A DNA stretch of 64,000 bases. It comes from Streptomyces sp. NL15-2K. GTDB lineage: Bacteria; Actinomycetota; Actinomycetes; Streptomycetales; Streptomycetaceae. Below are positions 1 to 7,595 of the stretch, in pieces; position 1 is the stretch's first letter, and the number at the start of each line of letters is the position of its first letter. The DNA is taken from contig NZ_CP130630.1 in assembly GCF_030551255.1 (NCBI RefSeq), positions 6,677,501 through 6,741,500 of the forward strand. The letters run 5' to 3'. The notes beneath the pieces were generated by a model, which had not been told where the DNA came from, did no database searches, and saw only the letters and a program-made list of their open reading frames with translations. The position numbers were made by a program, and so were the translations under genes.

Positions 1-467
1 TCAGTGCTTTCTACCGCGCGTACTTCACGCGGCTGACCACGTATCTCGTGTATCAGGGTGCCTCGGTGCACCTCGCCTCCGAACTCGTGCAGGACACGAT
101 GATCAAGGCGTATCGAAAGTGGCACGAGATCAGGTCGCCCAGTGGCTGGGCCTACAAGGTCGCCTACCAGGCCTTCGTCCGGCACGCCACGCGGGTGGAG
201 GAGGACCCGGTCGAGGAGGTTCCGGAACCTACGGCCGTTCTGCACCGCCCCGGAGAGGCTGAGGCCTGGGTGCAGGAGCAGGAGATCGTCCGGGTGCTGG
301 GAGCGTTACCCGCAAGGCAACGCCAGGTGCTGGCACTCACGCTGGACGGCTGGGAGCCGGCCGGGATCGCCGAGCTGATCGGGATCGAGGGGCCGGCAGT
401 ACGGTCGAGTTTGCTGAAGGCGCGCAGAACCGTCGCCGAGTATCTCGCCGCCCGGGAGGAGGAGTGA
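1..467 (+). CDS. sigma-70 family RNA polymerase sigma factor, 3' part
   Basis: The reading frame is open from base 3 and runs off the left edge, so the true start lies outside the window. The visible 154 residues hold a region 2 segment (FYRAYFTRLTTYL, then LASELVQDTMIKAYRKW) and a C-terminal sigma region 4 (LPARQRQVLALTLDGWEPAGIAELIG), which is the layout of a small ECF/SigE-like sigma factor that directs RNA polymerase to alternative promoters. Its stop overlaps the next start by 4 bp (GTGA), so the downstream unknown protein is probably co-translated and may be its partner. The regulon cannot be told from this fragment. Confidence 0.85.
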   Translation, partial: SAFYRAYFTRLTTYLVYQGASVHLASELVQDTMIKAYRKWHEIRSPSGWAYKVAYQAFVRHATRVEEDPVEEVPEPTAVLHRPGEAEAWVQEQEIVRVLGALPARQRQVLALTLDGWEPAGIAELIGIEGPAVRSSLLKARRTVAEYLAAREEE

Positions 468-1489
468 TGGCCGACGAACCGGCTTCCGGGCCGGAGGAAT
501 CCGCCGACGAGTGGCTCTCCGACGGGCACGACGAACTGCGCTCGGGGCTGTCCCGGTTCCTCGACGTGGATGGCGGGTTGCGTGAGGTGAGGGCGCATGC
601 CGACGGGCATGGGGCCGTGGTGCGTGGGCTGCGCCGGGTGCTGGACGTCGAGCGGGGGCTGGCGGCGATTCTGCGGCCGGAGGCCGCAGGAGACCTCGTG
701 GGGAGAGAGGGGCCGTCGGGGGGCGCGGAGTTGTCGGACGTGGCCGCGGCTGTGCGGGCCATTCCTGAGAGGCTGCGTCTGACCGTGCGCAAGGACCCTG
801 TCATTGCCGCCTGTGTCGTCGGTGACCTTCTTGTACGGGCGCTCGAGCTTGCTGTGGGTCTCGATCAGGACCGGGATCGGCTCTTCGCCGAGGACGGCTG
901 CCTCGAGCTCTATCGCGGGCGCGTCTCCGAGCTCGCACGGGCTGTCTCCCGCGCCTGCGCCGGGACCCGCGTCGTCGACCGTGCCCGCGACCTCGAGCGT
1001 GCCACCGCCCTCGACCGTGACCTCGCCCTTGAGCTGGCCCTTGAGCTCGCCCTTCACCTCGACCGCCCCCTCGCCCTCGCCAGCGCCGGCGACCGCGATC
1101 TCGCCCTTGTCCGCGACGTCGTCCGCGAGGTCACGTTCGAGCTCGCCCTCAACGTCGACCGCGACCTCGACCGCGCCCGGCGAATCGCCGACGCCCTCGC
1201 CCTCGAAGCAGGCCGTCGACTCAACCTGCACAGCGTGGAAGGCCTCCCCGCCGCCCTCCTCGACGGCGCCCTGGACGACTTCACCCACGCCGACCTCACC
1301 GGCGTGAACCCCACTGATCCCGATCTGGTCGGAATCCACTGGTCGGAGGAGGGCACCCGATGGCCTCGGGGCACGGACGTCGAGGAGCTGCGGAGCAGGT
1401 CCCAGGAGACCGCGCCGAACTCGGGCGTGTACGTGCTCGGGCAACCCCGGGGAGGAACCAGCCGTACCGGCGAGAACGTCCGCGTCTAG
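464..1489 (+). CDS. unknown protein translationally coupled to the sigma factor
   Basis: This 341-residue protein starts at GTG 464 (ATG 467 is equally possible) inside the stop codon of the sigma gene. It has no membrane segment or signal peptide. The middle (about residues 160-245) is a highly charged Asp/Arg/Leu/Ala helical stretch with DRDLALELALELALHL-like repeats. The C-terminal part, around residues 270-310, has a pentapeptide-like piece (ADLTGVNPTDPDLVGIHW) followed by SEEGTRWPRGTDVEELR. I do not assign a family. Co-translation suggests a regulator or effector of the sigma factor, but there is no recognisable anti-sigma domain. Confidence 0.7.
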   Translation: MMADEPASGPEESADEWLSDGHDELRSGLSRFLDVDGGLREVRAHADGHGAVVRGLRRVLDVERGLAAILRPEAAGDLVGREGPSGGAELSDVAAAVRAIPERLRLTVRKDPVIAACVVGDLLVRALELAVGLDQDRDRLFAEDGCLELYRGRVSELARAVSRACAGTRVVDRARDLERATALDRDLALELALELALHLDRPLALASAGDRDLALVRDVVREVTFELALNVDRDLDRARRIADALALEAGRRLNLHSVEGLPAALLDGALDDFTHADLTGVNPTDPDLVGIHWSEEGTRWPRGTDVEELRSRSQETAPNSGVYVLGQPRGGTSRTGENVRV

Positions 1490-1502
1490 CCGACGCCGAC
1501 GA

Positions 1503-1739
1503 TCACACCGTCCCCGAGACGAACGCCGCCCAAGCTGCGCCGCCGACCTGGAACGTCGGCCCGCCCGGGGTCTTCGAGTCGCGGACGTGGACGGCGTGGG
1601 GGCAGGTGGCGACCTCCACGCACTCGCCGCCCTCGCTGCCGCTGCGGCGGGACTTGCGCCAGGTGTAGGCGACTTCGAGGCATTCGCCGCCTTCATCGCC
1701 GCTGTAGGTCGACTTGAACCACTGAAGTGCGGTGCTCAT
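1503..1739 (-). CDS. DUF397 protein with a duplicated N-terminal motif
   Basis: This 78-residue protein belongs to the DUF397 family, small actinobacterial proteins nearly always encoded beside a DUF5753 helix-turn-helix regulator. The family signature WxKSxxSGxxGGECxEVA is present twice in a row, at about residues 7-24 and 27-44, followed by the usual HVRDSKTPGGP segment. Family members usually have one copy, so this looks like a partial internal duplication. The ATG overlaps the stop of the upstream XRE gene (ATGA), indicating coupled translation. In BldB- and WhiJ-type loci such pairs affect development; that role is not proven here. Confidence 0.9.
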   Translation of the reverse strand: MSTALQWFKSTYSGDEGGECLEVAYTWRKSRRSGSEGGECVEVATCPHAVHVRDSKTPGGPTFQVGGAAWAAFVSGTV

Positions 1740-2581
1740 TGATCTCCTAGCAGACGCTCCAGCAGGCCCCGGGACTCGTGCCTGGTGAGGGCCTGTGTCC
1801 GCAGCATCGCATACTTGCGCGACATGATGGACACCTCGTCCGGGTCAGAAACCCACTGGCTGCCGCGCTGGCTCTCCGTATAGGCGAGGTGCTGGTGATC
1901 CTGTGTCTCAAGGAGCACGAACGGGCCATTGAGCCCAGCATGCGAAGGGCTGTCCAGTGGCAGGATCTGCAGGGAGAGGCCCGGCAGTTCGGCGCACTCG
2001 CGCAGATGCCGCAGCTGCTCGCGGCGGACCTCCGGACCCCCGACGCGGATGCTCAGCACGGGCTCCCACACCACGAAGCTGAGCGTCGGTGGACACTTGC
2101 GGTGCAGGATCTCCTGGCGCTCGATGCGGCCTGCCGTCTTGATCTCGATCTCGTCCTGGTCGTACGCCGGTACGCGCTCACCCAGCACCGCTCGCGCGTA
2201 CGGCTCTGTCTGGAGGAGACCGGGCAGGACCTGGTTGGCGTAGAACGACAGGGCGACTGCTTCCCGTTCGTGCACCATGTACTGCTCCGCGTACAGCGGG
2301 AACTGGTCGATCTCCGGCATGTTCGCGACCCCGGCCGCCAACACGCCCTTCGTGTCGAGCAGTTCGTCGAGTGTCTCGGCGAGGTCGGGGAGCAGAGGGC
2401 GTCTGCCCTGCTCGATGGAGGCGATGGTCTCCTCGTCGGCCATCACCGCCTCACCGAGGGTGCGCTGGGTGTAGCCCGCCGCTCTGCGGGTGACCTGGAC
2501 CTGGGCGCCCAGCATGCGCATCGTCGTGGGGTTCTTCTTCCGCGGCAACTTCCTGGAGCTCATGCTGTTCTGACTCCCCAT
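1736..2581 (-). CDS. XRE-family regulator with DUF5753 domain
   Basis: The N-terminal third is an XRE helix-turn-helix (LGAQVQVTRRAAGYTQRTLGEAVMADEETIASIEQGRRP) and the remainder is a DUF5753 domain (YEQMV-like region through ANQVLPGLLQTEPYARAVL to the C terminus). The frame is open to 2680, but ATG 2581 is preferred because a GGGGG run lies 9 nt upstream; ATG 2587 and 2563 are alternatives. It is co-transcribed with the DUF397 gene through an ATGA overlap and diverges from the HATPase gene, a common Streptomyces trio. It is probably a DNA-binding regulator acting with the DUF397 protein. Confidence 0.9.
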   Translation of the reverse strand: MGSQNSMSSRKLPRKKNPTTMRMLGAQVQVTRRAAGYTQRTLGEAVMADEETIASIEQGRRPLLPDLAETLDELLDTKGVLAAGVANMPEIDQFPLYAEQYMVHEREAVALSFYANQVLPGLLQTEPYARAVLGERVPAYDQDEIEIKTAGRIERQEILHRKCPPTLSFVVWEPVLSIRVGGPEVRREQLRHLRECAELPGLSLQILPLDSPSHAGLNGPFVLLETQDHQHLAYTESQRGSQWVSDPDEVSIMSRKYAMLRTQALTRHESRGLLERLLGDQ

Positions 2582-2687
2582 GACCATCTGCCCCCGATCC
2601 CGAACAAACCCGTACTCCACCCGTACAAATCCCGAGTACGGGCTCACGCTCTGATCCACGCTAGTGACTCTGCGCGACATTCGTTCC

Positions 2688-3095
2688 GTGAATACGCAAA
2701 ACCAACTCCCCTACCAGCGCGACCAGTTCTACCGACGCGACCGCCGGTCCGTGCCGGCAGCCAGACGGTTCGTGTGGTGGTCGCTGAAGTACTGGGGGAT
2801 GGCCGACTGGGAACGAGCCGACGACGTGGCGCTGTGTGTGAGCGAGCTGGCGACCAACGCGCTGCTGCACGGGGCGCCGCCCGGGCGGGGCTTCCTGCTG
2901 CGCGTCCGGTACGACGGTGACGTAGTGCGTGTGGAGGTGCACGACAGCGGACGCGGTGAGCCGCGGGTCGCGGACGAGGCCGACGAAGGCGGGCGCGGGC
3001 TGCTTCTCGTGGCCGCGCTCGCGGACAAGTGGGGCGTCGGCGAGCGCAAGCCGGGGAAGGTGGTGTGGGCCGAGTGCGCCATGGAAGCGCCTTGA
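2688..3095 (+). CDS. HATPase_c_2-type ATP-binding protein (anti-sigma-factor kinase-like)
   Basis: This protein of about 135 residues has the GHKL ATPase boxes of the RsbW/SpoIIAB-like family: the N box CVSELATNALLHGAP, a G1-type box VHDSGRGEP and a G2-type segment GGRGLLLVAALADKWGV. Such proteins bind anti-anti-sigma factors or sigma factors. Streptomyces has many paralogues, often beside DUF5753/DUF397 genes as here. GTG 2688 matches the usual N terminus of the family (NQLPYQRDQFYRRDRRSVPAAR); GTG 2664 is also open. No clear ribosome binding site precedes either start, so a leaderless transcript is possible. Confidence 0.85.
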   Translation: MNTQNQLPYQRDQFYRRDRRSVPAARRFVWWSLKYWGMADWERADDVALCVSELATNALLHGAPPGRGFLLRVRYDGDVVRVEVHDSGRGEPRVADEADEGGRGLLLVAALADKWGVGERKPGKVVWAECAMEAP

Positions 3096-3605
3096 TGTAT
3101 CCCCGGCTGAGTCGGGAGGAATTCGGAGAGTATTCCTGGGCTGAATGACTTACCTGGAGTCGAAAGACAAAGGGGACCGTAGCATGTCAGGAAAGCGGTG
3201 GCCGGGTCCAGGTATCAGGGACGGTGTGCCGCGAGGCCCGCGCGATACGGCGAAAGCTGGATTGCCTGAACCCCAATCTCCAGTCGATTAAAATACGGAT
3301 CCGCCGGAATGATACCCGAAACCGGCGCTGCCTCCTGCGTCGGTGACTTCTGCCAGCCGACGCAACTCCGGGAGCCAGGACGATTCCCAGCGAGGGAATT
3401 CAAGGAGATGAGTGGGGCGCCTAAGTCGCGCTAGACACGTACATCAAGACGAACCATGGGATCACCTAAAGGGCGCGAGCCCCATGGTGACGGAGTGTCC
3501 GTAGTAGTCGCAGGGGTAACGGCCTGCCGTGGGGTCCGGGAGAGCCGGAATCAGGGCGAAGGGACACAGGTGACATGGGATCCACAAGACCGGAAGGTAT
3601 GCGTA

Positions 3606-5429
3606 ATGCAGACTGCCGAAGCGGTACTTGAAATCCTCCGTGAACGCGGCAGGCGGAACCTGCCGTGCAACGAGCTCTATCGACAGATGTTCAACCCGCA
3701 GTTGTATCTCCTGGCCCACGGCCGCATCTACTCCAACCAGGGAGCGATGACACCCGGGGCCACGGGCGAAACCGCAGACGGCATGTCCCTGGAAAAGATC
3801 GGAAGCATCATCGATGCGTTACGCCACGAGCGGTTCCGCTTCAAACCGGTCAAGCGGGTCCTCATCCCGAAAAGGAACGGTAAGACGAGGCCGCTGGGCC
3901 TGCCGCCATGGACGGACAAGCTGGTGGGCGAGGTGATGCGCCTCCTCCTGGAGGCATACTTCGAGCCCCGGTTCTCCGACCACTCACACGGTTTCCGTCC
4001 CCGACGGGGCTGCCACACCGCACTGAGCGAGGTGGCACGCACCTGGACCGGGACAACATGGTTCATCGAGGGAGACATCGCCAAGTGCTTCGACTCACTA
4101 GACCATCAAGTGATGCTCGAAACCCTGGGCGAAAAGATCCACGACAACCGGTTCCTGCGGCTCGTGCACAACATGCTCAAAGCCGGATACCTGGAAGACT
4201 GGACCTGGAACGCGACGCTCAGCGGCACGCCGCAAGGCGGGGTTTTATCCCCGGTCCTGTCCAACATCTATCTGCACAAACTGGACGTCTTTGTCGAGAC
4301 AGTTCTCATGCCGGAATACACCCGTGGGAAACTCAGGGCGAGAAACCCTGAATACCGCCGGGTCGAAGCGGCTGTCCAGCGAGCACGCTGGCGCGAAGAC
4401 CGCGCCGAAGTGCGCGCCCTGCGCAAGCGGCTGCACACCCTCCCGAGCCAGGACATGTCCGACCCGGGATACCGCCGCCTGCGCTACGTGCGATACGCCG
4501 ACGACACCCTCATCGGGTTCACCGGACCCAAGGCCGAAGCCGAAGAAATCAAACAGCGACTGGCCCAGTTCCTGCGAGACGACCTCAAGCTGGAACTTTC
4601 CCAGGAAAAGACGCTGATCACCCACGCCAGAACCGGCGCGGCACGATTCCTCGGATATGAGATCACCGTCCGCAGGGACGACCGCAGATCGGAACGGAAA
4701 AGAGGCCGCCGGCGACAGCGCCGGTCGACCAACGGAACCGTTGCGCTGCACGTCCCCAAGGACGTGATCAAGGCCAAATGTGCCCCATACCTGGAACGCG
4801 GAAAACCCGCGCGACAGCCCTCGATGCTTCACTACGACGACTACACGCTCGTCAACATCTACGGCGCCAGGTACCGCGGAATCGTTAACTACTACCTGCT
4901 GGCCGGTGACGTCTTCCGACTGAACCGGTTGCACTGGGTCATGCAGTCCTCGCTGCTGTGCTCCCTGGCGAACAAGCACCGCTCGACCATGTCGAAGATG
5001 GCCCGCAAGTACAAGGTCACCATCGACACCCCGGCCGGGCCACGCAAGTGCCTCCAGGCAGCCACCACCCGCGCCCCGAGCAGGAAACCGCTGGTCGCAC
5101 AGTTCGGTGGCATTCCACTCCAACGGCACAAGGCCGCGGTCCTGACCGACCGCGATCCTGCCCAACGCCAGCCTCGGCGAAGCGAGTTGACAAGGCGGCT
5201 GCTGGCCGGACTCTGCGAACTGTGCGGACAGACCGCACAGATCCAGGTCCACCAGATCCGCCGACTCGCCGACCTCGACCGGCTCGGACAGACGCAGCCC
5301 GACTGGGCCGTCCTCATGGCCAGGAAACGGCGCAAGACCCTCATGGTCTGCCCGCCCTGTCACGAAGGCATCCACGACGGCCGCAAAGCCGCAGTTCACG
5401 GCAGTCACTGGAGAGCCCGTTGCGGTTAA
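3606..5429 (+). CDS. group II intron reverse transcriptase/maturase with HNH domain
   Basis: This 607-residue protein copies the intron into new DNA sites and assists splicing. The reverse transcriptase core runs from about residue 80 to 340 and contains GFRPRRGCHTAL, DIAKCFDSLDH, the GTPQGGVLSP block and the catalytic YADD near residue 297. A maturase (X/thumb) region follows at about 375-500. The C terminus is an HNH nuclease (CELCG, a His in VHQIRR, then CPPCHEGIH). ATG 3606 is chosen because GGAAGG lies 8 nt upstream; the frame is open to 3456, but that part is intron RNA structure. The stop codon lies within domain V, so the last codons are also catalytic RNA. All key residues seen are intact, so it may be active. 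Confidence 0.93.
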   Translation: MQTAEAVLEILRERGRRNLPCNELYRQMFNPQLYLLAHGRIYSNQGAMTPGATGETADGMSLEKIGSIIDALRHERFRFKPVKRVLIPKRNGKTRPLGLPPWTDKLVGEVMRLLLEAYFEPRFSDHSHGFRPRRGCHTALSEVARTWTGTTWFIEGDIAKCFDSLDHQVMLETLGEKIHDNRFLRLVHNMLKAGYLEDWTWNATLSGTPQGGVLSPVLSNIYLHKLDVFVETVLMPEYTRGKLRARNPEYRRVEAAVQRARWREDRAEVRALRKRLHTLPSQDMSDPGYRRLRYVRYADDTLIGFTGPKAEAEEIKQRLAQFLRDDLKLELSQEKTLITHARTGAARFLGYEITVRRDDRRSERKRGRRRQRRSTNGTVALHVPKDVIKAKCAPYLERGKPARQPSMLHYDDYTLVNIYGARYRGIVNYYLLAGDVFRLNRLHWVMQSSLLCSLANKHRSTMSKMARKYKVTIDTPAGPRKCLQAATTRAPSRKPLVAQFGGIPLQRHKAAVLTDRDPAQRQPRRSELTRRLLAGLCELCGQTAQIQVHQIRRLADLDRLGQTQPDWAVLMARKRRKTLMVCPPCHEGIHDGRKAAVHGSHWRARCG

Positions 5430-5508
5430 CGCCGCACGACGGGTTCGGGAGGAGGCCGCTGGGAAAAGGAACAGCTCCGCTGTCACCTCGCCCGGCGGCC
5501 CACCTCAC
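5413..5508 (+). ncRNA. group II intron domains V and VI
   Basis: Domain V is 34 nt long (5413-5446). The catalytic AGC triad is at 5414-5416, the lower stem pairs GAGCCCGT with ACGGGTTC, the upper stem pairs TGCGG with CCGCA, and a two-nucleotide CG bulge separates them. The terminal loop is TAAC-like instead of the usual GAAA. Domain VI pairs GAGG (5449-5452) and GGCC (5454-5457) with GGCC (5497-5500) and CCTC (5503-5506), leaving A5502 unpaired as the likely branch point. An inner ACAGC/GCTGT hairpin caps it. The IEP stop codon TAA (5427-5429) sits in the domain V loop. Confidence 0.85.
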
Positions 5509-5589
5509 GTTCGGTAGTTGTCGCTGAGCCGGGCCCGGGCCGCCCGCTACGGTGTCGACAGCGTGATCGGCGACACCAAGGGGGACGGG

Positions 5590-7518
5590 ATGGCCGACGG
5601 GCCGGTGCTGGCGCAACTCCACTTCGGGCGTGAGGATGCCGAACGGGATGTGACGGACGGGCTGTTACTGCGCGGCGGCTTCCTGCCGAACGCCGCCTAC
5701 CGGGGTGCGCTGAGCGGGCGGAAGATGCTGATCATCGGCCGCAAGGGGTCCGGAAAGAGCGCCGTCTGCATGCAGTTGATGGCGGACGGTGGGCGTACGC
5801 ACCACGGCGGGAAGGTCCTGGTCACCCCGGACGAGGCGGCGGGGGAGGAGATCCGGCGGTTTGAGCTGCAAGGGCTGCCCGGGGACTCGGCCAAGGCGCT
5901 GATCTGGCGGTATGTCTTTGCCGTACACGCGGCCCGGCACCTGGTGACGCATGCCAAGGACGCCCATGCCAAGAGGCCGGACTCCGTGAAGTCGCTCGGG
6001 CGGTTCCTCAAGCAGAACGGCGAGGCACCGGGCAGCGGTAGCCGGCTGGTTGAGCGGCTGGCGCAGGGGGCGCGCGCGTTGCAGACCTCCTTGTCCCTGG
6101 AGGCGTTCGGAGTCAAGGCGAGCATGGATCTCGCGCAGTCGCCGTCCGAAGGGGCGCGAGCCGCACGGCAGCTGGAGGTCGTCGAGCAGGGCGTGGCGCG
6201 GGCCTTCACGGATCTCGGCTGCGACGGCGCCGTGCACCCTCCGCTGCTGCTCATGGTCGACCAGCTGGAGCAGGTGTGGTCGGCCGAGCCGGACAGTAAC
6301 GCGATGGTGATCGGACTGTTGTTGGCGGCCAAACACGCGGCGAGCCTGTACGGACGCTCTGTACGGTTCCTGCTGTTCCTGCGGGCAGACATCTACGACT
6401 CCCTGTCGTTCGGGGAGGGCGACAAGTTCCACGGGGACGAGCTCCGGATCGCCTGGACGGAACAGGCCCTGCGGGACCTCGCGCTGACCCGGGCGCGTGC
6501 CTCCGTCGGGGAGGAGCTGACGGAGGAGCAGCTGTGGAAGGAGCTGTTCCCTCAGACCGTGGCAGGGGAGGAGACGGCGAGTTATCTGTTCCGGCGCTGC
6601 CTGCCGCGGCCCAGGGATGCCATCCAGTTCCTCAACGCCTGCCAGGAGAAGGCATGGTTGGAGCATGAGCGGGACCGGATCACCGAGGCGGATGTGGAGC
6701 AGGCGGGCCGGCAGTTCTCGGAGTGGAAGCTCAAGGATCTGACCTCGGAGTACCTGGTCGCGCACCCCTTCCTGCGCAACCTCTTCCCGCTCTTCCAGAA
6801 CTCCGGGTACGTCGTCACGCGCGCCGCCCTCACCCGCCGCTTCGAGGCGGCGGCCGAGACGCTCCATCACGACTTCCCGGCGTACGCCGACACGTTGACG
6901 CTTTCGGGGGTCATCGACGTGCTGTACGGGGTCGGCTTCCTCGGGGTGCGGCGCGGCAACGACGTGGTTTTCGCGGGCGACGACGCACTGCCGGTCCAGC
7001 CGCACGAGACGGAGTTCCATGTCCACCCCTGTTTCCGGGCGGCGCTCGGCGCCGGCAGCGCCTTCGATCTCCGGCGCTTCGAGCCCCAGCTGGTGGACCC
7101 GCGCGTCTCGTCGGGCAATTACAGCCCGGGCGCGGCAGGCTCCTCCTCCCTCAACCGAGACGACCGGCTGCTCATGCAGCTCACGCGCTCCTGCCATTCC
7201 ATCCTCTCGCAGGTCGAGAGGGCGGTGGCGCTGACGCGGGACGTCCGGGACGAGATCACCCTGCAGTTCAACCGGGTCCTCGACGACGTCAGCCGTATTC
7301 CTCCGGGGGCCGCCGCGTCCGCCGGCGTCGATGTGGACGATTATCTCCTCACCACCGCCCACTACTTCACCGGCCTCTCCACCCAGCTTCTCGCCGGCGG
7401 GCTGGACGAGACCTCGGGCGTCGGCCCTGTCGCGCACCGCATCGAGGAGGAGGCACGGCGATTGCGGCGGCAGGCGGGTGGGTCGTACGGGAGCTCAGGG
7501 GACTCGGCGGGGGCCTGA
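5590..7518 (+). CDS. P-loop ATPase, Sll1717-like
   Basis: This 642-residue soluble protein has a Walker A motif GRKGSGKSA at residues 50-58 and a Walker B-like LLLMVDQLEQVW near residue 224. Its N terminus (FGREDAERDVTDGLLLRGGFLPNAAY) fits, from memory, the Sll1717 family of P-loop ATPases of unknown function. ATG 5590 follows GGGGACGGG; the upstream-open frame to 5518 overlaps the intron exon region. The C-terminal 150 residues are helical and have no recognised domain. It is followed 77 bp later by a Ser/Thr kinase gene on the same strand, and the group II intron ends only 81 bp upstream, perhaps separating it from its promoter. The substrate is unknown; a link to signalling or defence is inference only. 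Confidence 0.8.
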   Translation: MADGPVLAQLHFGREDAERDVTDGLLLRGGFLPNAAYRGALSGRKMLIIGRKGSGKSAVCMQLMADGGRTHHGGKVLVTPDEAAGEEIRRFELQGLPGDSAKALIWRYVFAVHAARHLVTHAKDAHAKRPDSVKSLGRFLKQNGEAPGSGSRLVERLAQGARALQTSLSLEAFGVKASMDLAQSPSEGARAARQLEVVEQGVARAFTDLGCDGAVHPPLLLMVDQLEQVWSAEPDSNAMVIGLLLAAKHAASLYGRSVRFLLFLRADIYDSLSFGEGDKFHGDELRIAWTEQALRDLALTRARASVGEELTEEQLWKELFPQTVAGEETASYLFRRCLPRPRDAIQFLNACQEKAWLEHERDRITEADVEQAGRQFSEWKLKDLTSEYLVAHPFLRNLFPLFQNSGYVVTRAALTRRFEAAAETLHHDFPAYADTLTLSGVIDVLYGVGFLGVRRGNDVVFAGDDALPVQPHETEFHVHPCFRAALGAGSAFDLRRFEPQLVDPRVSSGNYSPGAAGSSSLNRDDRLLMQLTRSCHSILSQVERAVALTRDVRDEITLQFNRVLDDVSRIPPGAAASAGVDVDDYLLTTAHYFTGLSTQLLAGGLDETSGVGPVAHRIEEEARRLRRQAGGSYGSSGDSAGA

Positions 7519-7595
7519 AGGCGCCATACTCATAAGGGAGTTCTGGGCCAGACCGTCGTGCGGCGGTGGCAATCCGCCGACGGGGGAGGAAACCG

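Larger units (their letters stand above)
3224..5508 (+). mobile_element. group II intron with reverse transcriptase ORF
   Basis: The element of about 2.29 kb begins at a GTGTG that fits the GUGYG 5' consensus. Its 5' structured region contains stems such as TGCGTCGG/CCGACGCA near 3338-3366 and a GACGGAGTGTCCGTAGTAGTC block resembling domain III of bacterial introns. It then carries the maturase ORF, a 34-nt domain V (5413-5446) and a domain VI (5449-5506) with a bulged adenosine at 5502, seven nucleotides from a 3' end reading AC at 5507-5508. GGTATC just upstream (3211-3216) could pair with GATACC at 3311-3316 as IBS2/EBS2. The insertion lies between the HATPase gene and the P-loop ATPase gene. 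The 5' boundary is less sure than the 3' one. Confidence 0.85.

Noticed and set aside
164..1696. 510-residue minus-strand ORF
   Set aside because: It is antisense to the sigma and coupled genes, is low-complexity and shows no domain; it is a by-product of high GC.
3184..5631. A short ORF starting at 3184 after GGGGA and continuing across the spliced intron
   Set aside because: The joined frame would give about 55 residues of low-complexity Arg/Gly/Pro sequence with no recognisable domain. It is more likely intergenic DNA.
5665..7437. 590-residue minus-strand ORF
   Set aside because: It is antisense to the ATPase gene, which has clear Walker motifs and a good ribosome binding site.
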